Positions 49,890 to 59,264 of a stretch of DNA of 63,647 nt are shown here, piece by piece. Source of the DNA: Microbacterium luticocti DSM 19459 (GTDB taxonomy: Bacteria > Actinomycetota > Actinomycetes > Actinomycetales > Microbacteriaceae); contig NZ_AULS01000019.1 of the NCBI RefSeq assembly GCF_000422405.1, positions 1 to 63,647 of the forward strand, written 5' to 3'. Both the position numbers and the translations under genes were made by a program. How positions within the stretch are numbered: the stretch's first letter is position 1; each line of letters begins with the position of its first letter. The notes beneath the pieces were generated by a model, which did not search any database, was not told the origin of the DNA, and worked only from the letters and a program-made list of their open reading frames with translations.

Positions 49890-50769
49890 ACCGCATGTTG
49901 TGCAGCAGGTACGCCGGTTCGCGCCAGCCGAGGATCGCCTCGACCATCCGCAGCGCGTCGACTGTCTCGCGCACATTGTGCACCCGCACCATGCGCGCCC
50001 CCTGGGTCGCGCAGAACACCGCCGCCGCCAGTGACCCGTGCAGGCGCTGGTCACGGTCGCGGCCGAGCGCCTCGCCGATGAAGTCCTTGTTCGACAACGC
50101 GACGAGCATCGGCAGACCGATGTCGGCGAACTCGCCCAACCGCCGGGTCAGTTCGAGCGAATGCCGGGTGTTCTTGTTGAGGTCGTGCCCGGGGTCGACG
50201 ATGATCCGCTCGGCCGGCACACCGTGCTCGCGTGCCACCGCGACACGGTGCTCGAGAAAGTCGCGCACCTCGGCGACCACATCGTCGTAGTGCGGTAGCG
50301 GCAGCTGGGTGCGCGGCGCGGCCAGGCTGTGCGCCACCACCAGCGTCGCGTCGCTGTCGGCGACGACGTCGGCGATCCGCGGATCGTGCACGCCGGTGGT
50401 GTCGTTGATCACGGCCGCACCGGCGTCGATCGCCGCCCGGGCCACCTCGGGCTGGAACGTGTCGACGCTCACCGGCCCGAACGGTGCCAGCGCCCGCACC
50501 ACCGGCACCACGCGGTCGATCTCTTCGGCGACCGGCACCGGCGGCCCGGGCGCGAACTTCACCCCGCCGACGTCGACCACATCGGCGCCCGCCTCGAACG
50601 CCGCGCGCCCCGATGCCACCGCGGCCTCGAGCGCGAACGTCGCGCCCCGGTCGTAGAACGAGTCGGGGGTGCGGTTGACGATCGCCATCACCGCGAGCCG
50701 CCGCGAGAAGTCGATGTCGCGATCACCGATGCGGCGCACCGGATGCCGCAGCCGCGGCGTGACGATCAC
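49873..50769 (-). CDS. folP2: Dihydropteroate synthase-like protein, FolP2 type
   Basis: 298 aa TIM-barrel of the DHPS family (MAIVNRTPDSFYDRGATF, DPGHDLNKNTRHSL, LVALSNKDFIGE). The usual GGESTRPG phosphate loop is replaced by GGVKFAPG, as in mycobacterial FolP2, which was reported not to provide DHPS activity. A role in folate synthesis is therefore doubtful, although folE is nearby. ATGA overlap with the flavoprotein gene. Confidence 0.85.
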   Translation of the reverse strand: MIVTPRLRHPVRRIGDRDIDFSRRLAVMAIVNRTPDSFYDRGATFALEAAVASGRAAFEAGADVVDVGGVKFAPGPPVPVAEEIDRVVPVVRALAPFGPVSVDTFQPEVARAAIDAGAAVINDTTGVHDPRIADVVADSDATLVVAHSLAAPRTQLPLPHYDDVVAEVRDFLEHRVAVAREHGVPAERIIVDPGHDLNKNTRHSLELTRRLGEFADIGLPMLVALSNKDFIGEALGRDRDQRLHGSLAAAVFCATQGARMVRVHNVRETVDALRMVEAILGWREPAYLLHNMRSEGNE

Positions 50770-51989
50770 GCGGGCACCAGCGAGTCCAAGGCCACATCCG
50801 CATCGGCGAGCGCTGCGGTGTCGATGCGCGCGCCCGACGCGATGAGCTTCTGCACGGTCTCGTTCACGTCCCAGACGTTGACGTTCATGCCGGCGACGAC
50901 CTTTCCGTCGGCGACCCAGAACGCGATGAACTCGCGCCCTCCCACGTCGCCGCGGGTCACCAGCCGCGCGTCCTTCATCAGGGGCGCGTAGCCGCTGAGC
51001 TCCATGCCCAGATCGTACTGGTCGGTGTAGAAGTACGGGATCGCGTCGTGCACCGCCTCCTGACCGAGCATGACGCGCGCCGCGACCGGACCGGAGTTCA
51101 GCGCGTTCGCCCAGTGCTCGCTGCGCAGCCGCTGCTTCAGCACGGGGTGCATCGCGTTGGCGACGTCGCCGGCGGCGAGCACGTCGGGCGCGCTGGTGCG
51201 CAGCGACGCGTCGGTGAGGATGCCGCGGTCCACCTCGATGCCGGCCGCTTCGGCCACCGCGGTGTTCGGCACGGCACCGACGCCGATGAGCACCAGGTCG
51301 GCGGGCACCGTCTCGCCGTCGACGACCACACCGGTGGCCCGGTCGGTGCCCTCGATGCGCTCGACGTTCACCGAGGTGCGCAGGTCGACGCCGTGCTCTT
51401 CGTGCAGCCGCCGGAACACGGTGCCCATCTCGTCGCCGAGCGCGACCGCCAGCGGCACCGGGTCGCGCTCGAGGATGGTGACCTCGTTGCCCAGTTGCCG
51501 CGCGGTGGCCGCGACCTCCATGCCGATCCAGCCCGACCCGATGAGCACGAGCCGCTTGCCGCCGCCGGCCAGCTGCGCGTGGAGGTCCTTCGAATCGTCC
51601 AGCCGGCGCAGCATGTGCACGCCGGGCAGGTCGTGTCCGGCGATGGGCAGCGCGCGCGGTGTGGCACCGGTGGCCAGCAGCAGCTTGTCGTAGCCGAGCG
51701 TCGACCCGTCCGCGAGCGTCACGGTGTGCGCGACGACGTCGATCCCGGTCGCCGCGGTCGCGGTGCGCACGTCCACCCGCTGCTCGCGATACCAGTCGTC
51801 GGGGTGCAGGATGACGGCATCCAGCCCCTCGTCGCCCTTCAGGAACCCCTTCGAGAGCGGCGGGCGCTGGTACGGCGTGTACGGCTCGTCGGCGATCACC
51901 GTCACCTCGCCGTCGTAGCCCTGCTCGCGCAGTGTCTGGGCGGCGCTGCCGGCGGCCAGTCCTCCTCCGATGATGACCATGCCTGCCAT
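50766..51989 (-). CDS. FAD-dependent oxidoreductase (ferredoxin/rubredoxin reductase type)
   Basis: 407 aa. The N-terminal FAD motif GGGLAAGSAAQTLRE, the substrate-loop PPLSKGFLKG, the NAD motif IGSGWIGMEVAA near residue 150 and C-terminal AAGDVAN near 275 identify a class-I ferredoxin-NAD(P) reductase-like enzyme with a C-terminal reductase domain. Partner unknown. GAGGAG precedes ATG 51989. Lies between folE (20 nt) and folP2 (overlap), so one operon. Confidence 0.9.
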   Translation of the reverse strand: MAGMVIIGGGLAAGSAAQTLREQGYDGEVTVIADEPYTPYQRPPLSKGFLKGDEGLDAVILHPDDWYREQRVDVRTATAATGIDVVAHTVTLADGSTLGYDKLLLATGATPRALPIAGHDLPGVHMLRRLDDSKDLHAQLAGGGKRLVLIGSGWIGMEVAATARQLGNEVTILERDPVPLAVALGDEMGTVFRRLHEEHGVDLRTSVNVERIEGTDRATGVVVDGETVPADLVLIGVGAVPNTAVAEAAGIEVDRGILTDASLRTSAPDVLAAGDVANAMHPVLKQRLRSEHWANALNSGPVAARVMLGQEAVHDAIPYFYTDQYDLGMELSGYAPLMKDARLVTRGDVGGREFIAFWVADGKVVAGMNVNVWDVNETVQKLIASGARIDTAALADADVALDSLVPA

Positions 51990-52008
51990 GGTGTCTCCTC
52001 TCGATCGA

Positions 52009-52602
52009 TCAGCGGGCGTGAAAGCGCGCCCGCAGCGTCTGGTCGGCCTGCAGCGCGCCGCGGAACGCGCTGGTGACCGTGGTGCTGCCGGCCACGCGCG
52101 CTCCGCGCAGCGACATGCACAGGTGCTCGGCCTCGAGCACCACACCCACACCGCGCGGCGCCAGGTGCGTCTGCAGATGGTCGGCGATCTGCGCGGTGAG
52201 GGTCTCTTGCACCTGCAGGTCGCGGGCGAACAGCTCGACGACCCGCGCGAGCTTCGACAGTCCCACGATGCGCTCGGCGGGCAGGTAGCCGACGTGGGCG
52301 ACGCCGCGGAACGGCAGCAGATGATGCTCGCACAGCGACGAGAACGGGATGTCACGCACCAGCACCAGCTCGTCGTACCCGGCGTCGTTGGGGAACGTGG
52401 TCAGCGTGAACGGGCGCGGCTCGATCATCTCGCGAAGCCCGGCGACCACGCGACGCGGGGTGTCGGCCAGATGTGGGGAGTCGATGTCGCGGCCGAGTGC
52501 GCGCAGCAGATCGGCGACGGCCTGCTCGGCCGCCGCCACGTCGACGCAGTCCTCGTCGGCGACATCCTCGAGCGCCGCCAACGGCGGGACGGACACGGAC
52601 AT
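52009..52602 (-). CDS. folE: GTP cyclohydrolase I
   Basis: 197 aa. It converts GTP to dihydroneopterin triphosphate, the first step of folate and pterin synthesis. Zinc/active-site motifs SLCEHHLLPFRGVAHVGYLP (Cys and two His) and HLCMSLRG (second Cys) are intact. It has a near-consensus promoter (52645-52673) and GAAGGGGG before the ATG. First gene of folE-reductase-folP2-RibD-like. Confidence 0.95.
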   Translation of the reverse strand: MSVSVPPLAALEDVADEDCVDVAAAEQAVADLLRALGRDIDSPHLADTPRRVVAGLREMIEPRPFTLTTFPNDAGYDELVLVRDIPFSSLCEHHLLPFRGVAHVGYLPAERIVGLSKLARVVELFARDLQVQETLTAQIADHLQTHLAPRGVGVVLEAEHLCMSLRGARVAGSTTVTSAFRGALQADQTLRARFHAR

Positions 52603-52644
52603 GACGACCCCCTTCCGGGCCGCGGCGGAAGCGACCCACGTCCG

Positions 52645-52673
52645 ACGCTAGGCCCTGCAGATTCTTCTGTCAA
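52645..52673 (-). promoter_or_regulatory. Strong sigma-A promoter of the folE operon
   Basis: Minus strand: consensus TTGACA (52673-52668), 17-bp spacer and TAGCGT (52650-52645). AGATTC direct repeats at 52659-52664 and 52673-52678 flank the -35 region and may bind the divergent SufR-like regulator. Confidence 0.7.
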
Positions 52674-52702
52674 GATTCGCTTTTTTAGAGTAGGGTGGGG
52701 TC

Positions 52703-53434
52703 ATGGGCGTGATCTCGCACAACCGGGCACAGGCGCTTGGCCTGCTCGGCGATCCGGTGCGGCGCCGCGTGTACGCGGCGGTCGCCGAGGCGACCGAGCC
52801 GATGGGGCGGGATGCCACGGCCTCCGCCGCCGGCGTCCCCCGTTCCACCGCGGCGTTCCACCTCGACCGGCTCGCCGCGGCGGGACTGCTCGCCGTGGAG
52901 TACCGGCGCCTGTCAGGGCGCAGCGGACCGGGCGCCGGGCGTCCGGCCAAGCTCTACCGTGCGGTGGCGGGCGAACTGGCCGGCTCCATCCCGGAACGGC
53001 ACTACGAACTGGCCGGCGAACTGCTCGCCCGGGCCGCCGAGCAGGCGGACGCCGACGGCATCCCGGTGCGCGAGGCCATCGCCGCACAGGCGCACGGCCT
53101 GGGCGCCCAGATCGGCGCCGACTGCGCGAGCACCGAGGCCGCGCTGACCGCGTGCGGGTACGAGCCGGCCGACGACGGCTGCGGCGGGGTGCTGCTGCAG
53201 AACTGCCCGTTCCATGCGCTCGCCGCCCGGCACACCGACCTGGTGTGCACGGCGAACCTCGCCCTGGTGCAGGGCATGGTCGCGGCCACCGGCGATCGGC
53301 GCACCCCGCAGCTGAGCCCGCGCGAAGGGCACTGCTGCGTGCAGGTGCGGGCGCTCCCCGACCCCTCGGCACAGGCGCACAATCGTGCCGCTTCCGGCGA
53401 ACATCCCACACGCACACGGTCCGGGTCACCATAA
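52703..53434 (+). CDS. SufR-like HTH regulator with C-terminal Cys cluster
   Basis: 243 aa. Residues about 10-85 form an ArsR/DeoR-type winged HTH (STAAFHLDRLAAAGLL). The C-terminal half carries Cys residues spaced as in SufR-type Fe-S regulators: CGYEPADDGC, NCPFHALAARHTDLVC and HCC. It may sense iron-sulfur state, metal or redox. It is divergent from folE with overlapping promoters, so the folE operon is a likely target. TAGGGT (52691-52696) lies 6 nt before the ATG: leaderless. Confidence 0.8.
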   Translation: MGVISHNRAQALGLLGDPVRRRVYAAVAEATEPMGRDATASAAGVPRSTAAFHLDRLAAAGLLAVEYRRLSGRSGPGAGRPAKLYRAVAGELAGSIPERHYELAGELLARAAEQADADGIPVREAIAAQAHGLGAQIGADCASTEAALTACGYEPADDGCGGVLLQNCPFHALAARHTDLVCTANLALVQGMVAATGDRRTPQLSPREGHCCVQVRALPDPSAQAHNRAASGEHPTRTRSGSP

Positions 53435-53435
53435 T
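53430..53435 (+). promoter_or_regulatory. -10 box of the response regulator gene
   Basis: CATAAT overlaps the stop codon of the preceding gene and ends 6 nt before ATG 53442; no ribosome site, so a leaderless mRNA is likely. Confidence 0.55.
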
Positions 53436-53441
53436 GGGCAC

Positions 53442-54134
53442 ATGACCGCACCGCGCATCCTCATCGTCGACGACGAACCGAACATCCGCGACCTGCTGAT
53501 CACCAGCCTCAAGTTCGCAGGCTTCCAGGTGCGGGCCGTCGCCAACGGCGCGCAGACCATCTCGGCCGTCCTCGAAGAGGAACCCGACCTCATCATCCTC
53601 GACGTCATGCTGCCCGACATGAACGGGTTCAGCGTCACCAAGCGGCTGCGCGGGGCCGGTTACACCGCCCCCATCCTGTTTCTGACCGCGAAGGACGAGA
53701 CGCAGGACAAGATCGAAGGTCTCAACGCCGGCGGCGACGACTACGTCACCAAGCCGTTCAGCCTCGACGAGATCGTCGCCCGCATCCAGGCGATCCTGCG
53801 CCGCACCATGCAGACCGACGAGGAGTCGGTGATCCGTGCGGGCGAGCTGACCATGGACCAGGACACCCACGACGTGTTCGTCGGCGACGCCCAGATCGAA
53901 CTGAGCCCCACCGAGTTCAAGCTGCTGCGCTACCTGATGCTCAACCCCAACCGGGTGCTGAGCAAGGCGCAGATCCTCGACCATGTGTGGGAGTACGACT
54001 TCAACGGCGACGCCGGCATCGTCGAGAGCTACATCTCGTACCTGCGTCGCAAGATCGACCCGCACGCGTCCGAGTCGCTCATCCAGACCAAGCGCGGCTT
54101 CGGCTACATGCTGAAGGCCGGAAAGCCCGCCTGA
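53442..54134 (+). CDS. OmpR-family response regulator, PhoP-like
   Basis: 230 aa. The receiver domain has the acidic pair DDE (residues 10-12), phosphorylation-site Asp in LIILDVMLPDMNGF and Lys in DYVTKPFSLDE. A winged HTH follows from about residue 130 (LSPTEFKLLRYL ... ESYISYLRRKID). SLKFAGFQV and LTAKDETQDKIEGLNAGGDDY strongly resemble mycobacterial PhoP. Followed after 13 nt by its sensor kinase. Confidence 0.92.
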   Translation: MTAPRILIVDDEPNIRDLLITSLKFAGFQVRAVANGAQTISAVLEEEPDLIILDVMLPDMNGFSVTKRLRGAGYTAPILFLTAKDETQDKIEGLNAGGDDYVTKPFSLDEIVARIQAILRRTMQTDEESVIRAGELTMDQDTHDVFVGDAQIELSPTEFKLLRYLMLNPNRVLSKAQILDHVWEYDFNGDAGIVESYISYLRRKIDPHASESLIQTKRGFGYMLKAGKPA

Positions 54135-54147
54135 GACGGGAGGGGCC

Positions 54148-55896
54148 CTGTCAGAGCGTGAGCCCGATGCGGTCACCGGGTGGTGGCGTGGGCTGAGCCT
54201 GCGCGCGAAGGTCACCGGGGTGACCGTCGCGGTGCTGGCGATCGGCCTGTTCACCGCGGGCATGGGCACGATGATCTTCCTGCGCGGGGCGCTGGATGCC
54301 AGCCTCGACTCGCAGGTGCAGCAGCTGGCGACGACGGATGTCGCACGCAGCGCGTTCGACGTGACGGTGGACGGCAGCGACATCCGGTTCACACCGAACA
54401 CGTCGGGGCCGATCGACTACTCGGGCTATTACGTGGCGGTCTACGCCGCCGACGGGTCGATGCTGGCCTCGGTCGGCCCGCACGGCGAGAACACCCCGGT
54501 GTTCCCGCAGAAGATGTCCACCCGGCAGGCCACGATCCAGGGCACGGCGCCGTTCAGCATCCCCGGCACGGCGGGCGTGGACTTCCGCGCGAGCGTGACC
54601 TCGTTCGTGCTCGGCACGAACGCCCCGTTGTTCACCCAGCTGGTGGCGCTGCCGACCTCGTCGGTGAACCGCATCGTGGGCACGTTCCTGGGCATCTACA
54701 GCGTGCTGGCGCTGCTGACGATCTTCATCGGGGCGCTGGTCACGCGCGGCCTGGTCACGCTCGCGTTCCGCAGCCTCGGGCAGGTCGAGGCGACGGCGAT
54801 GTCGATCGCGGCGGGTGATTTCAGTCAGCGGATGACGAAGGTCGAGCCCGAGCACACCGAAGTCGGGCGGCTGAAGATCGCGATCAACGCCATGCTGGCG
54901 CGGCTGGACGCCGCGCTCGGCCAGCGGGACGCCGCCGTGCGGCAGATGCGCCGGTTCGTCGGCGACGCCAGCCACGAACTGCGCACGCCACTGGTCACCG
55001 TGCGCGGTTATGCCGAGCTGTACCGCATGGGCGCGATCCGCAGCGACGACGACGTCGCCACGGCGTTCGAACGCATCGAGAAAGAGGCGATCCGGATGGG
55101 GTCGCTGGTCGAGGACCTGCTGGCGCTGACCCGGCTCGACGAGCGGCGCGAAGAGATCGCGTTCGCCCCGGTCGACCTGCGCCCGATCGCCCGCGATGCG
55201 GCGCTGGACGTGCGGGCGGCCTCGCCACGACGCCAGGTGTCGGTGACCGACACCACCACGGCGGTCGCCGACGAGCTGCCGGCGCTGCAGCTGCCCACCG
55301 CGCCGATCACCGCCACCGTGGCGGACGCGGGCGCGAAGAAGCCGTCATCGGCGCCACGGCGGGTGGCATCCGCTCGTAACCTGCTGCGCCGGCGACCCAA
55401 GCAGCCGGCACCGGCCGAGCCCGCGGCCACCGCGCCGGTACCGGCACCGCAGCCGGCCGGAGCCCCGCCGATCGTGCTGGGCGAAGAGAACCGCATCCGG
55501 CAGGTGGTGGCGAACCTGCTCGCCAACGCCCGGCGGTACACGCCCGACGACTCCCCCATCGACCTGGCGGTGGGCGTGGACGGCACCGCCGGGATGGGCT
55601 GGATCGCGATCGCCGACCACGGCGACGGCATCCCGCCGCAGATCCGGGAGCAGATCTTCCAGCGGTTCTGGCGCGCCGACACCTCCCGCACCCGTGAGAC
55701 CGGCGGCTCGGGTCTCGGGCTGTCGATCGTGGCCTCGATCGTCGACCTGTTGCACGGCACCGTCACCGTCACCGACACCCCGGGCGGCGGTGCCACGTTC
55801 TGTGTCGCGTTCCCCTTGGCGCAGGCGCGGGATGCCGCCGAGCACATCGACATCCAGACTCAGCCGTTGCACCGCCTGGGCGACGACGTCCGCTGA
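54148..55896 (+). CDS. Sensor histidine kinase, PhoR-like
   Basis: About 582 aa. TM1 (about residues 28-48), an extracytoplasmic domain to about 175, TM2 (about 180-200), HAMP, H-box DASHELRTPL near 277, N-box VVANLLANARRYTP near 455, G-boxes DHGDGIP and GGSGLGLSIV. The conserved LSLRAKVTG N-terminus lies before the first usable GTG (54220); the only in-frame start-like codon including it is CTG 54148, behind GGGAGGGG. A Pro/Ala-rich insertion (about 378-442) interrupts the catalytic domain. If GTG is used the protein has 558 aa. Confidence 0.85.
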   Translation: MSEREPDAVTGWWRGLSLRAKVTGVTVAVLAIGLFTAGMGTMIFLRGALDASLDSQVQQLATTDVARSAFDVTVDGSDIRFTPNTSGPIDYSGYYVAVYAADGSMLASVGPHGENTPVFPQKMSTRQATIQGTAPFSIPGTAGVDFRASVTSFVLGTNAPLFTQLVALPTSSVNRIVGTFLGIYSVLALLTIFIGALVTRGLVTLAFRSLGQVEATAMSIAAGDFSQRMTKVEPEHTEVGRLKIAINAMLARLDAALGQRDAAVRQMRRFVGDASHELRTPLVTVRGYAELYRMGAIRSDDDVATAFERIEKEAIRMGSLVEDLLALTRLDERREEIAFAPVDLRPIARDAALDVRAASPRRQVSVTDTTTAVADELPALQLPTAPITATVADAGAKKPSSAPRRVASARNLLRRRPKQPAPAEPAATAPVPAPQPAGAPPIVLGEENRIRQVVANLLANARRYTPDDSPIDLAVGVDGTAGMGWIAIADHGDGIPPQIREQIFQRFWRADTSRTRETGGSGLGLSIVASIVDLLHGTVTVTDTPGGGATFCVAFPLAQARDAAEHIDIQTQPLHRLGDDVR

Positions 55897-56019
55897 CGGC
55901 CCGCACCGATTCCTCCCCAGGCGGGAGCCACGGCGATCTGTCCACGGATCGGCACACCGGCCCCCGCCGGACCGGCGCGCCACCCTAGCGTGGGAACCCA
56001 GATCCGAAGGGAGCACCCC

Positions 56020-56307
56020 ATGTCCGTCTACTCCGTCGACAGCGACGCGGTCCTGGCCGCCACCTCCGCCGTGCACGGCACGATCGACCGCCTGCAGGGC
56101 GAGACCGCCTCGATGCTCGCACAGCTCACGAACCTGCAGGCGACCTGGACCGGGTCGGCGTCGGCCGCCTTCGCCACGGTCGTCGACCAGTGGCGTGCGA
56201 CCCAGGCTCAGGTCGAGCAGAGCCTGGCCGCGATCAACGCCGCCCTGGCCGCCGCCGGCCGCCAGTACGCCGAGGCCGAGCAGTTCAGCACCGGCCTGTT
56301 CCGATGA
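56020..56307 (+). CDS. WXG100-family (ESAT-6-like) protein
   Basis: 95 aa helical hairpin with the WTG turn (ATWTGSASAAF, about residues 45-55) between two helices; length is exactly that of the family. Such proteins are exported by ESX/type VII systems. No secretion genes are seen here, so it is an orphan that would need a system elsewhere. GAAGGGAG ribosome site. Confidence 0.88.
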   Translation: MSVYSVDSDAVLAATSAVHGTIDRLQGETASMLAQLTNLQATWTGSASAAFATVVDQWRATQAQVEQSLAAINAALAAAGRQYAEAEQFSTGLFR

Positions 56308-56434
56308 GGCATCCCGTGCGGCGTCGAGAATCGGCATCCCGGCCGAGACTCCGTGCGGCGCGGCGAGTGCGGACCGGAATGTCGATTCTCAATGGCAGCG
56401 GCCCGGCGCGGCGGATGCCCACGCCGCCGCAACG

Positions 56435-56468
56435 ACGAAGCGCCCCTCCGACCGGAGGGGCGCTTCGT
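56435..56468. terminator. Bidirectional terminator hairpin between the WXG100 gene and groL
   Basis: A perfect 15-bp stem, ACGAAGCGCCCCTCC (56435-56449) with GGAGGGGCGCTTCGT (56454-56468), and a 4-nt loop, 19 nt beyond the groL stop and between convergent genes. No long T tract on either side. Confidence 0.75.
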
Positions 56469-56487
56469 GCGTGGGGTGGTCTTCGAC

Positions 56488-58174
<1,687 letters not shown>

Positions 58175-58178
58175 TGCC

Positions 58179-58207
58179 ATTCTGGCACTCGCCCCCAGAG
58201 AGTGCAA
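58179..58207 (-). promoter_or_regulatory. groL promoter
   Basis: Minus strand: TTGCAC, 17-bp spacer, CAGAAT. The CIRCE element begins 4 nt after the -10 box, so HrcA would cover the transcription start. Confidence 0.65.
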
Positions 58208-58387
58208 GACGGCGGCCCGCACCCTCGGGCAGCACCCGTTCGACACCGGGCACCGCACCCGGCCCCCACCCGCGGCAACGGCGACGCCGACGTCATGACG
58301 CGCGTCCGTGCCTCACCATCGACGAACTCGGCGCCGCCGATGCCGGCGGCCCGAGCGACGCTCCGGCCTGAGCGGTTCCGAGCAGCG

Positions 58388-58963
58388 CTACGACGTCTTC
58401 GACGGCGAGGGAGCGGGTGAGGAGGCGCGGTCGGTGCCGAGCACGACGGCGAGCTGCTGCGCCTCGGGATCTCCGGCAGGCTGATACTCATCGCTCTGCG
58501 CGATGGCGGCACCGCCGATGATGTTGGCGAGCCCGGCGGCGGCCGCGGCATCCTGCGGCAGCACGTAGTACACGGTCGTCGTCGGGTACGTCGATGCGGC
58601 CTCACCCGGCGACACCTTGCCACGGGAGAAGCCCGCCTTCACGATCTGATCGGCCACCGCGGTGGCCTTGCCCGGCTCACCGGTGGCGTTGAGCACCAGC
58701 ACACTGTAGGCGGTGTCGACCACGGGCGTGATCGTCGGGGTGGCCGCCGCGGTCGGCGGCGGCGTCGACTGCGAACCCAGCCGGCCGGTGGTCAGCAGCG
58801 TGCCGAAGATGCCGGCGGCGATCAGCACGACGGCAGCCAGCGCCGCCCACGCGACGATCAGCCCGGTGCGCAGCCGAGGATTCTCGGCGCGGTGGGCACC
58901 CACCCGATCGGCATCGTCGGGCAGGTCGTCGAAGCTGTCCGGCGGATAGGTCGATCTCGGCAC
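58388..58963 (-). CDS. LytR C-terminal domain membrane protein
   Basis: 191 aa. A short acidic cytoplasmic N-terminus, one membrane helix (about residues 33-58), a Pro/Thr linker and a LytR_C domain (about 85-175; YSVLVLNATGEPGKATAVADQIVKAGF). Likely an exported cell-envelope protein related to the C-terminal part of LCP proteins; role unknown. Forms a probable unit with the DUF3263 gene upstream. Confidence 0.85.
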   Translation of the reverse strand: MPRSTYPPDSFDDLPDDADRVGAHRAENPRLRTGLIVAWAALAAVVLIAAGIFGTLLTTGRLGSQSTPPPTAAATPTITPVVDTAYSVLVLNATGEPGKATAVADQIVKAGFSRGKVSPGEAASTYPTTTVYYVLPQDAAAAAGLANIIGGAAIAQSDEYQPAGDPEAQQLAVVLGTDRASSPAPSPSKTS

Positions 58964-59009
58964 CCCACGATGCTACCCGCCGCGTTCTTGCGTGAGTGTG
59001 AGGGCGCGC

Positions 59010-59255
59010 TCAGCGACCGACCACGCGCGCCAGACCCGCCCGCACCCGCTGGTCGCGCACACGACGCAGCCGCTTGACCAGCATGGGGTCGTGTTCCAGA
59101 GCCTCGGCGGTGTCGATCAGCCGTCCGAGCAACTGGTAGTAGCGGGCCGGTGCGAGCCCGAGCTCGGTGCGGATGGCTTCTTCCTTGGCCCCGACATGTC
59201 GCGTCCACCGCGACTCGAAGTCGAGGATGGCGAGGTCGCGGTCGTCGAGGGGCAC
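59010..59255 (-). CDS. DUF3263 family protein
   Basis: 81 aa, helical. LAILDFESRWTRHVGAKEEAIRTEL and PARYYQLLGRLID are the DUF3263 hallmarks. It is often found before a LytR_C gene in actinobacteria, as here. Possibly DNA-binding (HTH-like), not proven. Confidence 0.88.
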   Translation of the reverse strand: MPLDDRDLAILDFESRWTRHVGAKEEAIRTELGLAPARYYQLLGRLIDTAEALEHDPMLVKRLRRVRDQRVRAGLARVVGR

Positions 59256-59264
59256 GTGCTCACG

